Positions 1 to 7,737 of a DNA stretch of 26,935 nt are shown in pieces. The first letter of the stretch is position 1. Each line of letters starts with the position of its first letter. The DNA is from JBJHBY01 sp050485745. Lineage in GTDB: Bacteria > Pseudomonadota > Gammaproteobacteria > Pseudomonadales > CAMLJR01. The stretch spans positions 1-26,935 of the forward strand of contig JBJHBY010000012.1 of assembly GCA_050485745.1 (NCBI GenBank). The letters run 5' to 3'. The notes beneath the pieces were generated by a model. That model was not told the DNA's origin. It saw nothing but the letters and a program-made list of their open reading frames with translations, and ran no database searches. A program made the translations under genes and the position numbers.

Positions 1-58
1 AGATGGGCGGAACGTGCCGGAGTGGGCGGAAAATCAAGGGCATACCGATACCGGAAAC

Positions 59-1411
59 TCACAGTCGGGCCAGATCGTTGTAGAGTGCCAGTAACATGAT
101 TCCGCCAATGATGAGCAGCCCAACCTGGTAGCCGATGATCTGGACCCGCTCCGGAACCGGGCGACCAGTGACCAGTTCCACCAGGCCATAAACAATATGG
201 CCCCCGTCGAGCACCGGGATGGGCAGCAGGTTGAGCACCCCGAGGCTGACACTCAGCAACGCCAGAAAACCGAGGTAGGTCTCCAGCCCGGACTCGGCCG
301 AAGCGCCCGCCACTTTAGCAATGGTAATGGGGCCACTCAAGTTTTTTGGCGAGATCAGCCCGACGATCATCTTGCGGATCGCGTCCAGGGTAAACACCGA
401 CATGGCCCAGGTGCGCTCCCCTGCGGCCAGCAGCGCCGCCACCGGACCATAGCGAAATTCGCGAATCATGTGATCCGGCCACGCCGGCATCTGCACACTG
501 ACCCCGACCTGCCCGAAGACTTCGTCGCCCTCCTGCCGCCGATCCGGCACCAGTTCCAGGGTCAGGAAGCGGCCATCACGCTCGACCTCGATGCTCATCG
601 CCTCACCGGGGCGGGCGCGGACATAGTCCACCCACTGGCTCCAGTCCCGCATGAGTTCGCCATCCGCGCTGTACACACGATCCCCGGCCCGCAGCCCGGC
701 CCGCTGCGCGGCGCTGTCCTGCATCACCTCGGCGATCACCGCCTCCACCCGCGGCCGATACAGTTCCAGCCCCAGCGCGGTGATCAGGTCCGGCGCCTCC
801 TCACCCGCGAGCCAGGCATCCAGCTCAGCCTTGGAGACATACACCAGATCGGAGCCGGGATAACGCGCGCTGAACTCGATGGGCCCGCTCTCGCCGATAC
901 GCCGCAGCAGGCGCAGGTGCAGCGCCTGCCAGGTCGGCGTGGGCCGGCCATCGACACTGAGAATCTCCTGCCCCGGAGACAGGCCAGCGACCTCGGCAAT
1001 GGAGCCCGATTCAACCCGTTCGATGACCGGCGCCACGCCGGTCTCACCGGACAGAAACAACAGCCAGTAAACACCAATGGCCAACAGGAAATTGGCCAGG
1101 GGCCCGGCGGCGATGATGGCCAGTCGCTGCCCGACCGGCTTGGCGTTGAAGCTGGCTTCACGCTCGCTCTCGGGCACTTCCATGGCACGCTCATCCAGCA
1201 TCTTGACGTATCCGCCAAGAGGGATGGCCGCAATGACAAACTCGGTGCCACGGCGATCGAACCAGCTGAACAGTGGCTTGCCAAATCCCACGGAAAAACG
1301 CAGCACGCGCACGCCACAGCGCCGCGCCACCCAGAAGTGGCCGAACTCGTGGATCGTCACCAGAATGCCCAGGGTGACGATGGTGACCAGAATTGTCTGC
1401 AGCAAGCCCAT
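59..1411 (-). CDS. rseP: RIP site-2 zinc metalloprotease RseP
   Basis: Inner-membrane intramembrane protease that completes cleavage of the anti-sigma factor RseA/MucA in the envelope stress response. The zinc motif HEFGH is at residues 21-25 in the first membrane helix. The second catalytic motif, LDGG, is near residues 401-404 (Asp402), followed by closing hydrophobic segments. Two PDZ-like regions lie between them, as in the family. I chose ATG at 1411, giving 450 aa, the same length as the E. coli protein. An in-frame TTG two codons upstream (1417) is only 4 nt from the AAGGG motif, whereas the ATG is about 10 nt from it. The gene follows dxr by about 60 nt at the distal end of the minus-strand block. 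The next gene in this conserved order, bamA, would lie left of the window. Family assignment is secure. Confidence 0.97.
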   Translation of the reverse strand: MGLLQTILVTIVTLGILVTIHEFGHFWVARRCGVRVLRFSVGFGKPLFSWFDRRGTEFVIAAIPLGGYVKMLDERAMEVPESEREASFNAKPVGQRLAIIAAGPLANFLLAIGVYWLLFLSGETGVAPVIERVESGSIAEVAGLSPGQEILSVDGRPTPTWQALHLRLLRRIGESGPIEFSARYPGSDLVYVSKAELDAWLAGEEAPDLITALGLELYRPRVEAVIAEVMQDSAAQRAGLRAGDRVYSADGELMRDWSQWVDYVRARPGEAMSIEVERDGRFLTLELVPDRRQEGDEVFGQVGVSVQMPAWPDHMIREFRYGPVAALLAAGERTWAMSVFTLDAIRKMIVGLISPKNLSGPITIAKVAGASAESGLETYLGFLALLSVSLGVLNLLPIPVLDGGHIVYGLVELVTGRPVPERVQIIGYQVGLLIIGGIMLLALYNDLARL

Positions 1412-1473
1412 GGGCAAGCGACCCTTTGATTTGACCGCTGGAGATTGTGTGCGGGAGACGTTACCCGTGGCGC

Positions 1474-2667
1474 TCAGCCAGGGCGGTTGAGCAGTTCCTG
1501 AGCCCGGGCCCGGAGGTCCAGATCCGCCTGTTGGACCGCCTCCAGGGAGGAGGGTTCAGCGCCGGACGTGTCCGCGAGCACACGCTCGATGATATCAGGG
1601 ATGTCGATGAAACGGATGTTACCCGCAAGAAAAGCCGCTACAGCCACCTCGTTGGCCGCATTCAGGGCGATACTGGCCAGACCTCCCGCCTGGAACGCCT
1701 CCCGGGCCAGACGCAGGCAGGGGAAGCGCCCTTCGTCCGGCGCCTCGAAATCCAGTCGGCCCCGGCTGATCAGGTCGAGCACCGGCACACCCGCTTCGAT
1801 GCGCTCCGGCCAGGCCAGGGCATGGGCAATCGGCGTGCGCATGTCCGGATGGCCCAGCTGCGCCAGTACCGAGCCATCCACGTACTCCACCATCGAGTGC
1901 ACCACGCTCTGCGGATGCACCACCACATCAATGACCTCCGGCATCACGCCGAACAGCCAGCAAGCCTCGATCAGCTCCAGCCCCTTGTTCATCATGCTGG
2001 CGGAATCCACCGAGATCTTCGGCCCCATGGACCAGTTCGGATGAGCACAGGCCTGGGCGGGTGTCACGGTGGCCAGATCCGCCACCGGCAGGGTGCGAAA
2101 CGGGCCTCCGGAGCCAGTCAGCAGAATGCGGCGCAGGCCCGCAGGGGCGGTACCACACTGATAACCCGCGGGCAGGCACTGGAAAATCGCATTGTGCTCG
2201 CTGTCGATGGGCAGCAGGCTGGCACCACTGCCGGCCACCGCCTGCATGAACAGGCCGCCCGCCATGACCAGGGACTCCTTGTTTGCGAGCAGCACATGCT
2301 TGCCGGCGCGCACCGCCGCCAGGGTTGCGGCCAGGCCCGCACCGCCAACGATGGCCGCCATCACCGCGTCCACTTCGGGGGCACCGGCCACCGCTTCGAG
2401 GCCCGCCGCACCGGCCAGCACCTCGGTCTCGCTGCCGCGCCGGCGCAGGGAGCGACGCAGCCGCTCCGCGGCATCCGCATCGCGCAGCACCGCATAGCGC
2501 GGCTGGTGTTCGATCACCTGCTGCAGCAGCAGCTCATCACTGCGGTCGGCGGTCAGTGCATAAGCGCGATACTGCCGCGGATGACGCGCCATGACATCCA
2601 GCGTATTGCGCCCCACCGACCCGGTGGCACCGAGCACAGTGACCTGCTTGACTTCCTGCCGGCGCAT
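1474..2667 (-). CDS. dxr: 1-deoxy-D-xylulose 5-phosphate reductoisomerase
   Basis: Second enzyme of the methylerythritol phosphate pathway. It converts 1-deoxyxylulose 5-phosphate to 2-C-methylerythritol 4-phosphate with NADPH and a divalent metal. The N-terminal nucleotide-binding motif GATGSVG is at residues 13-19. The metal/substrate segment PIDSEHNAIFQCL and the flexible-loop region with SMGPKISVDSASMMNKGLE are present. The length of 397 aa is normal for the family. The start ATG shares one base with the cdsA stop (TGATG), which suggests translational coupling. The product feeds isopentenyl diphosphate, used by the neighbouring uppS. The order uppS-cdsA-dxr-rseP is the Pseudomonas-type one; E. 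coli has dxr before uppS. Confidence 0.97.
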   Translation of the reverse strand: MRRQEVKQVTVLGATGSVGRNTLDVMARHPRQYRAYALTADRSDELLLQQVIEHQPRYAVLRDADAAERLRRSLRRRGSETEVLAGAAGLEAVAGAPEVDAVMAAIVGGAGLAATLAAVRAGKHVLLANKESLVMAGGLFMQAVAGSGASLLPIDSEHNAIFQCLPAGYQCGTAPAGLRRILLTGSGGPFRTLPVADLATVTPAQACAHPNWSMGPKISVDSASMMNKGLELIEACWLFGVMPEVIDVVVHPQSVVHSMVEYVDGSVLAQLGHPDMRTPIAHALAWPERIEAGVPVLDLISRGRLDFEAPDEGRFPCLRLAREAFQAGGLASIALNAANEVAVAAFLAGNIRFIDIPDIIERVLADTSGAEPSSLEAVQQADLDLRARAQELLNRPG

Positions 2668-3500
2668 CAGGGCCAGCCCACCAGCAGCAGGCCAAGAACG
2701 AACACCGGCGCAGCCGCGCTGAGACTATCGAGGCGATCCATCACACCACCGTGGCCGGGCAGACAGCGACCACTGTCCTTGACCCCGCGATGGCGCTTGA
2801 TCATGCTCTCGAGCAGGTCACCCAGCACCGACGCAAGAGCCGTGGCGGCAGCGACCAGCAGTAGTGGCAACGGCGCCACCGCGCCGCGCCACAGCATCCA
2901 CCACGCCAGCAGCGCCAGAGTCATGGCACAGACCAACCCACCCCAGAAGCCGGCCCAGGACTTTCCGGGGCTGACCCGCGGCGCCAGCTTGCTGCGCCCC
3001 CAGGCGCGTCCGCTGAAGAAGGCACCGATGTCCGCGCTCGCCACCAGGGCGATCAGGAACAGGATCAGGATGACACCCTGCTCCTGTCCACGCAGGAACG
3101 CCAGGGCCACCCAGGCGGGTACCAGCACCAGAGCCCCGATCAGCAAGCGCGCCGCTCGGGAACCCCAGAGCAGCGCGCTGCCCGGATAACCCTTCACCCA
3201 GAGCAATGCCAGGCTCCACCAGATGCCCGCCAGACCGACGATGTCGCGCACCCGCAGGGGCTCAACCTCGCGCAGCAGCCGGGCATAGGCGGCTGCGAAC
3301 AGCAGCAGCGACAATATCGCAACAACATAGGCTGCACGCGCCGCCAGGCCGCGCAGGCCGGCCAGATCGGACCACTCCCAGGCCGCCAGCAGGACCACAC
3401 CACCCAGCAGCACCAGCAGCAGCCCGGGCGGCAGCAAGAACAGGGCCGCCAGAAGCCCGGCCACCAGCACCACGGCGGTGAGAATGCGCTGCTTAAGCAT
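2667..3500 (-). CDS. cdsA: Phosphatidate cytidylyltransferase (CDP-diacylglycerol synthase)
   Basis: Integral membrane enzyme making CDP-diacylglycerol from phosphatidate and CTP, the branch point of phospholipid synthesis. The protein is hydrophobic almost throughout. It carries the CDS signature near its C-terminus: SMIKRHRGVKDSG followed by LPGHGGVMDRLDS, with the conserved K-D and H-G-G-x-x-D-R-x-D residues. I placed the start at ATG 3500 (MLKQRILTAVV, 277 aa). The frame stays open upstream to 3971, but that part is antisense-like sequence inside uppS and would be a wrong extension. The start overlaps the end of uppS by 8 nt (ATGCTTAA) and the stop overlaps the dxr start by 1 nt, so the three genes look translationally coupled. 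Confidence 0.96.
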   Translation of the reverse strand: MLKQRILTAVVLVAGLLAALFLLPPGLLLVLLGGVVLLAAWEWSDLAGLRGLAARAAYVVAILSLLLFAAAYARLLREVEPLRVRDIVGLAGIWWSLALLWVKGYPGSALLWGSRAARLLIGALVLVPAWVALAFLRGQEQGVILILFLIALVASADIGAFFSGRAWGRSKLAPRVSPGKSWAGFWGGLVCAMTLALLAWWMLWRGAVAPLPLLLVAAATALASVLGDLLESMIKRHRGVKDSGRCLPGHGGVMDRLDSLSAAAPVFVLGLLLVGWP

Positions 3501-4272
3501 TGCCGGATGCCTCTGACATCGCCTGCAGAGGCTCGCGGGTTCCAAAGCGGCGCTCGCGCGCGGCATAGGCCGCAAGGGCGCGATCCATTTCCGCCTCACT
3601 GAAGTCGGGCCACAGGGTATCGGTAAAGTACAGTTCCGTGTAGGCCAGCTGCCACAGCAGGAAATTGCTGATGCGCTGCTCACCAGCGGTGCGAATGCAC
3701 AGATCCGGCGGCGGCAGATCGGACGCAGCCACGAAGCCGGCGAACACATCCGTGGTAATGCTGTCCGGATCGAGCCCGCCATCCAGTACCCGGCGCGCCA
3801 GACGCCGTGCCGCATCGGCAACATCCCAATGGCCGCCGTAGTCGACGGCGATGACCAGGGTGGAGCGGCGATTGCCCGCGGTGAGGCGCTCGGCACGCTC
3901 CATACGCCGCACCAGGGCGGGCTTGAGACGATCGCGCCGGCCGATGAAACGCAGGCGCACACCATCCTCATGCAGGCGCCGCACTTCGCTGTTGAGATAG
4001 GTTGAAAACAAGCGCATCAGGGCAGCCACCTCGGCAGGCGGGCGGTGCCAGTTCTCGCTGCTGAAGGCGAACAGGGTCAGTACGCGAATGCCGTGGCGCT
4101 CACAGGCGCGCAGCACTGCGCGAATGGCTTCCACACCCGCCTTGTGCCCCATCGAGGACGGCTGCCCCCGGGCTCTGGCCCAGCGGTTGTTTCCATCCAT
4201 GATAATGGCGATATGGTGGGGGACGGACACTGCATGCCCATCGCCCCTGATGCTGCCGGAATCGTCCGTCAT
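3493..4272 (-). CDS. uppS: Undecaprenyl diphosphate synthase (cis-prenyltransferase)
   Basis: Cytosolic cis-prenyltransferase that extends farnesyl diphosphate with isopentenyl units to the C55 lipid carrier of peptidoglycan and O-antigen synthesis. IAIIMDGNNRWA holds the catalytic Asp at residue 26, the same number as in E. coli. AFSSENW and the diphosphate-binding RTAGEQRISNFLLWQ, with TELYFTDTLWPDF after it, are also present. I chose ATG 4272 (259 aa); an in-frame GTG at 4278 is the alternative, and neither has a strong ribosome-binding site. It lies 24 nt after frr and overlaps cdsA by 8 nt. Confidence 0.96.
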   Translation of the reverse strand: MTDDSGSIRGDGHAVSVPHHIAIIMDGNNRWARARGQPSSMGHKAGVEAIRAVLRACERHGIRVLTLFAFSSENWHRPPAEVAALMRLFSTYLNSEVRRLHEDGVRLRFIGRRDRLKPALVRRMERAERLTAGNRRSTLVIAVDYGGHWDVADAARRLARRVLDGGLDPDSITTDVFAGFVAASDLPPPDLCIRTAGEQRISNFLLWQLAYTELYFTDTLWPDFSEAEMDRALAAYAARERRFGTREPLQAMSEASGNA

Positions 4273-4296
4273 AAACACCGACCGGAAACCCCGGCC

Positions 4297-4854
4297 TCAG
4301 ATTTCCATCAGGTCTTCTTCTTTTGCGGCGAGCGCCTTGTCGACCTCGGCAATACTGCGATCAGTGATCTTCTGGACCTCATCCTGGGCACGGCGATCCT
4401 CGTCCTCGCTGATTTCCTTCTCCTTGAGGAGATCCTTGAGGGTACTGATCGCATCACGGCGCACGTTGCGGATGGAGACCCGCGCGTGCTCGGCCTCCTG
4501 ACGCGCCTGACGGATATAGCCCTTGCGCGTCTCCTCGGTCAGGGCCGGCATCGGAATGCGAATATTGTTGCCCGCAGTGCTGGGATTGAGGCCGAGATCG
4601 GATTTCATGATGGCCTTCTCGATCTCGGGCACCATACTCTTCTCCCAGGGCACCACGCTCAATGTGCGGGCATCCTCGACGTTGACGCTGGCCGCCTGAC
4701 TCAGAGGCACTTCGCTGCCGTAGTAGTTGACGCGAATACCATCCAGAAGACTGGGGTGCGCCCGCCCGGTGCGAATCTTGTTGAAATTCGCCGCCAGCAC
4801 CTCGACCGCCTTTTTCATGCGCTGCTCGGCATCGCTCTTGATCTCGTTGATCAC
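4297..4854 (-). CDS. frr: Ribosome recycling factor
   Basis: Works with EF-G to split post-termination ribosomes. The 185-residue length is exactly that of the E. coli protein. The family hallmarks RTGRAHPSLLDGI, NNIRIPMPALTEETRK and the C-terminal EEDLMEI-type tail are all visible. The start codon is GTG at 4854, inside a GTGA overlap with the pyrH stop. A clear GGAGG ribosome-binding site lies about 7 nt upstream, within the last codons of pyrH, so frr translation is probably coupled to pyrH. Confidence 0.97.
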   Translation of the reverse strand: MINEIKSDAEQRMKKAVEVLAANFNKIRTGRAHPSLLDGIRVNYYGSEVPLSQAASVNVEDARTLSVVPWEKSMVPEIEKAIMKSDLGLNPSTAGNNIRIPMPALTEETRKGYIRQARQEAEHARVSIRNVRRDAISTLKDLLKEKEISEDEDRRAQDEVQKITDRSIAEVDKALAAKEEDLMEI

Positions 4855-5600
4855 TGTCCATCCTCCTCGCTGCCGGAGCCATGCACCAGCGTACCCTCAT
4901 CACCACCGACGACGATGTTCAGCAGGGCGCCGGGCTTCTCCATGGCGAATACCCGGACCGGCAGGTCGTGATCACGACACAGGCAAATCGCGGTCAGGTC
5001 CATGACCCCCAGCTTCCTGCCCAGAACCTCGTCAAAGGTCAGATGGGCGTATTTTACGGCATTCGGGTCAAGCATGGGGTCGGCACTGTAGACTCCGTCA
5101 ACCTTGGTTGCCTTCAGCACCAGTTCCGCATCGACCTCGATACCGCGCAGGCAGGCCGCAGAATCGGTGGTAAAGAAGGGGTTGCCGGTACCGGCGGAGA
5201 AAATCACAACCTCGCCGCGCTCAAGGGCACGCACGGCCTTGCGCCGGTCATAGTGATCAACGACACCACTCATCGGAATGGCGGACATCACCCGCGAGGC
5301 GATATCCGCGCGCTCAAGGGCATCACGCATCGCCAGGCCATTCATGACCGTGGCCAGCATGCCCATGTGATCACCGGTCACCCGGTCCAGACCAGCCGCC
5401 TGCAGCGCGGCACCGCGAAACAGGTTGCCACCGCCGATCACCAGCCCGACCTGCACACCGATACCCACCAGTTGGCCAATTTCCAGGGCCATGCGATCGA
5501 GAATGCGCGGGTCGATGCCCAGACCATCACGCCCGAGGGCCTCGCCGCTGAGCTTGAGCAGGATGCGCTTGTACTTCTTGTCCCGAAACTGGCCTGGCAT
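4851..5600 (-). CDS. pyrH: Uridylate (UMP) kinase
   Basis: Hexameric amino-acid-kinase-fold enzyme that phosphorylates UMP to UDP. Residues 12-22 (RILLKLSGEAL) and the glycine-rich GGGNLFRG are the nucleotide-binding segments. GTGNPFFTTDSAA is the family signature near the middle. The product is 249 aa against about 241 in E. coli, with a slightly longer C-terminal tail ending in acidic and polar residues. ATG 5600 has a GGAG site 8 nt upstream. A strong terminator sits between tsf and this gene, so pyrH is likely expressed partly by read-through or from its own promoter. It is coupled to frr by a 4-nt overlap. Confidence 0.97.
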   Translation of the reverse strand: MPGQFRDKKYKRILLKLSGEALGRDGLGIDPRILDRMALEIGQLVGIGVQVGLVIGGGNLFRGAALQAAGLDRVTGDHMGMLATVMNGLAMRDALERADIASRVMSAIPMSGVVDHYDRRKAVRALERGEVVIFSAGTGNPFFTTDSAACLRGIEVDAELVLKATKVDGVYSADPMLDPNAVKYAHLTFDEVLGRKLGVMDLTAICLCRDHDLPVRVFAMEKPGALLNIVVGGDEGTLVHGSGSEEDGQ

Positions 5601-5632
5601 GGTGTCACTCCAACGCGGCGGTGGCAGATATG

Positions 5633-5655
5633 AAAACGGGGCCCTGCGGCCCCGT
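5633..5655 (-). terminator. Rho-independent terminator between tsf and pyrH
   Basis: Read on the minus strand after the tsf stop, ACGGGGCC and GGCCCCGT form a perfect 8-bp stem around a 4-nt loop (GCAG), followed directly by a T-run (TTTT). The element ends only 32 nt before the pyrH start. It would separate the abundant rpsB-tsf transcript from the pyrH-frr-uppS-cdsA-dxr-rseP part and probably lets some read-through pass. Confidence 0.8.
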
Positions 5656-5670
5656 CAGCGACTGCAGGCC

Positions 5671-6537
5671 TCAGCCTTTGAGCTGGGCCGCAACCTCGGC
5701 GGCAAAGTCCACCTCTGCCTTTTCGATCCCCTCGCCGGTCTCGTAGCGGATAAAGGACACTACTTCTGCCCCCGCCTGCTTCACCAACTGGCCGACCGTC
5801 ACCTCGGGGTTCTTGACGAAGGCCTGCTCGACCAGGCTGTTCTCCGCCAGGAACTTGCGCACGCGCCCGGCGATCATCTTCTCGATGATCTCCTCGGGCT
5901 TGCCGCTCTCCCGTGCCTGGGCCGCATAGATTTCCTTCTCACGCACCAGCGTCTCGGCCGGCATCTGATCGGGGTGCACCACCGGCGGATTGACCGCGGC
6001 AACATGCATCGCCACGTCACGGGCCAGTTCGGCATCACCGCCCTTGAGGGCGACCAGTACCGCGATCTTGTTGTTGGAGTGCACGTAGCTGCCGATCACA
6101 CCGGCCTCGGCGGCCAGCAGTTCGGCGCGACGCACACTGATGTTCTCGCCAATCTTCTGCACCAGCGCTTCGCGGGCATTCTCCAGCTCGCCAGCCATGA
6201 GGGCAGTGATATCGGTTTCGCGACGGCTGAAGACTTCTTCCGCCACGCGGGTGACAAAGCCCAGAAAATTGTCATCACGCGCGACGAAGTCGGTCTCGCT
6301 GTTGACTTCGACGACAATGCCGTAGCTGCCATCTTCGGCCACACGAGTGGCAACCACGCCGTCAGCGGCGGTACGGCCGGCTTTCTTGGCCGCCTTCATG
6401 CCACTGGATTTGCGCAGTTCGTCAATGGCGGCCTCGATATCGCCACCGGCCTCGACCAGGGCGTTCTTGCATTCCATCATGCCGAGCCCGGTACGCTCGC
6501 GCAGTTCCTTGACCATTGCTGCGGTTACAGCTGCCAT
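5671..6537 (-). CDS. tsf: Elongation factor Ts
   Basis: Guanine nucleotide exchange factor for EF-Tu. The N-terminal UBA-like segment includes ELRERTGLGMMECKNAL. The EF-Tu contact signature ETDFVARDDNF, corresponding to TDFVA of E. coli, is present, and a repeated core domain follows. The start is set at ATG 6537 (MAAVTAAMVKELRER, 288 aa), with GGAGG 11 nt upstream. The frame is open further upstream to 6618, but that part is the hairpin-rich rpsB-tsf spacer and has no family similarity. It is the second gene after rpsB, the near-universal bacterial arrangement. Confidence 0.97.
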   Translation of the reverse strand: MAAVTAAMVKELRERTGLGMMECKNALVEAGGDIEAAIDELRKSSGMKAAKKAGRTAADGVVATRVAEDGSYGIVVEVNSETDFVARDDNFLGFVTRVAEEVFSRRETDITALMAGELENAREALVQKIGENISVRRAELLAAEAGVIGSYVHSNNKIAVLVALKGGDAELARDVAMHVAAVNPPVVHPDQMPAETLVREKEIYAAQARESGKPEEIIEKMIAGRVRKFLAENSLVEQAFVKNPEVTVGQLVKQAGAEVVSFIRYETGEGIEKAEVDFAAEVAAQLKG

Positions 6538-6560
6538 AAGCCCAGAATCCTCCAATACTG

Positions 6561-6612
6561 CGGCCGCGCGGGGGGTGTTCCGCTGCGGCCGGACTGGGGG
6601 CTTGACGCCCCC
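6561..6612 (-). promoter_or_regulatory. Two hairpins in the rpsB-tsf spacer
   Basis: The 97-nt spacer can form two stems in the transcript. The first is GGGGGC-GTCAA-GCCCCC (6596-6612, 6 bp). The second pairs CGGCCGC with GCGGCCG (6561-6567 and 6585-6591, 7 bp). Neither is followed by a T-run, so they are not standard terminators. They may act as an attenuator or an RNA-processing/stability element that sets the rpsB:tsf ratio. The role is inferred. Confidence 0.45.
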
Positions 6613-6633
6613 GTTCATTCAATCAGGTCGCGC

Positions 6634-7377
6634 TCAGCCAGCGGCGCCTTCTTCGGCCGCAACCTCGACGAACTCATCCTTGGCCACGGCGGCATCACCC
6701 GCACGGGCACCGAGGATGGCATCCGCCACCGTCGAGGTGTAGAGCTTGATGGCACGAATGGCGTCGTCGTTGCCGGGGATGACGTAATCGACACCATCGG
6801 GGTTGCTGTTGGTGTCCACCACGCCGATCACCGGGATACCCAGCTTGTTGGCTTCCTGGATGGCGATGCGCTCGTGGTCGACGTCGATCACGAACAGGGC
6901 GTCGGGCAGGCCACCCATGTCCTTGATACCACCGATGGAGCGCTCCAGCTTGTCCATGTCGCGGGTACGCATCAGCGCTTCTTTCTTGGTCAGCTTGTCG
7001 AAGGTACCGTCATCGCGCTGCGCCTCGAGTTCACGCAGGCGGCGGATCGACTGGCGGATGGTCTTGTAGTTGGTGAGCATGCCGCCCAGCCAGCGATGGC
7101 TGACATAGGGCATACCCGCACGCGAGGCCTGTTCCTTGACGATGCGGCCGGCGGCACGCTTGGTGCCCACGAACAGGATTTTGTTGCGATTGGCTGCCAG
7201 GCGGCCGATAAAACCGAGGGCGTCGTTGAACGCCGGAACGGTGTGCTCGAGGTTGATAATATGGATCTTGTTGCGGGCGCCGTAGATGAACGGTGCCATC
7301 TTGGGGTTCCAGAAGCGGGTCTGGTGGCCAAAATGGACACCCGCCTGGAGCATTTCACGCATGCTGACTTGGGTCAT
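6634..7377 (-). CDS. rpsB: 30S ribosomal protein S2
   Basis: Small-subunit ribosomal protein at the head-body junction. The start MTQVSMREMLQAGVHFGHQT at ATG 7377 is diagnostic for S2, as are RFWNPKM, VGTKRAA, RWLGGMLTN and the nucleotide-fold-like region around VIDVDHE. The length is 247 aa (E. coli 241), with a short acidic Ala/Glu-rich tail. An AAAAGG site lies 8-9 nt upstream of the chosen ATG. The open frame upstream to 7449 belongs to the structured leader. First gene of the minus-strand block, followed by tsf. Confidence 0.98.
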   Translation of the reverse strand: MTQVSMREMLQAGVHFGHQTRFWNPKMAPFIYGARNKIHIINLEHTVPAFNDALGFIGRLAANRNKILFVGTKRAAGRIVKEQASRAGMPYVSHRWLGGMLTNYKTIRQSIRRLRELEAQRDDGTFDKLTKKEALMRTRDMDKLERSIGGIKDMGGLPDALFVIDVDHERIAIQEANKLGIPVIGVVDTNSNPDGVDYVIPGNDDAIRAIKLYTSTVADAILGARAGDAAVAKDEFVEVAAEEGAAG

Positions 7378-7508
7378 GATTGCTGCCTTTTCAATGGGTT
7401 GGGCCTCCACGCACCCGGCCGATCCAACCCTCGCCGAAGCGTAGGGCACCCAGGACCAGGTGACGGTGCGTGTGCGGATTTTCCCCGCCGTCCGGCGAAG
7501 AGGGGCGC
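7378..7508 (-). promoter_or_regulatory. Structured rpsB 5' leader (candidate S2 autoregulatory RNA)
   Basis: The predicted 5' untranslated region has two stems. Hairpin A (7428-7446) pairs CCCT with AGGG and CGC with GCG around a UUCG tetraloop, with one bulged base. Hairpin B pairs GGGTTGG (7424-7430) with CCAACCC (7396-7402), possibly extended by an inner GGCC/GGCC pairing. The two share the three bases at 7428-7430, so they cannot form together in full. The second arm of B ends about 18 nt before the start codon. In gammaproteobacteria S2 represses its own operon through a conserved rpsB leader structure; assignment of this leader to that class is inference. Confidence 0.5.
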
Positions 7509-7537
7509 TTTATACCACAACTGGCCGCCCGCCGGAA
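7509..7537 (-). promoter_or_regulatory. Candidate promoter of rpsB-tsf
   Basis: On the minus strand a TATAAA box (7509-7514) lies 17 nt downstream of TTCCGG (7532-7537). The -10 is good and the -35 is poor. The position, about 130 nt ahead of rpsB and directly upstream of the structured leader, fits. The T/A-rich box stands out in otherwise very GC-rich DNA. Confidence 0.5.
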
Positions 7538-7548
7538 GCACTGCACCT

Positions 7549-7572
7549 GGCTCGCCAGGGTGGCGGCGAGCC
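7549..7572. repeat. 8-bp perfect inverted repeat in the rpsB/map divergent region
   Basis: GGCTCGCC (7549-7556) and GGCGAGCC (7565-7572) form a perfect dyad around an 8-bp centre. It lies just upstream of the predicted rpsB -35 box and about 75 bp before the map -35 box. It could be an operator for a dimeric regulator or a chance GC-rich palindrome. No regulator is identifiable. Confidence 0.35.
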
Positions 7573-7646
7573 GGGCCCGGAGCCCCCGCCGCTGGCCGGG
7601 CTGCCGGCGCTGGCGCGCCCGGGGTACTGCCCCTGGCCTCATGCCC

Positions 7647-7675
7647 TTAGCCTCAAAGGAGGGCTTCGTTATACA
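7647..7675 (+). promoter_or_regulatory. Candidate promoter of map-glnD
   Basis: TTAGCC (7647-7652) and TATACA (7670-7675) are spaced by 17 bp; TACAAT at 7672-7677 is an overlapping -10 choice. It is the only A/T-rich box in this GC-rich spacer on the plus strand. Transcription would begin about 55 nt upstream of map. Confidence 0.4.
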
Positions 7676-7737
7676 ATACGGCCCTTACCCGCGCGCCACA
7701 TGCGCAACACACCCCATCCGTCAGTACGCAGCAGTCG

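Noticed and set aside
4..31. A 9-bp direct repeat TGGGCGGAA at 4-12 and 23-31.
   Set aside because: Too short, only two copies, and at the window edge, so it cannot be interpreted.
5425..7650. A 741-codon plus-strand open frame, and a 580-codon one at 1447-3189.
   Set aside because: They are antisense to tsf-rpsB and to dxr-cdsA, which have clear family motifs. The translated sequences have no recognisable domain.
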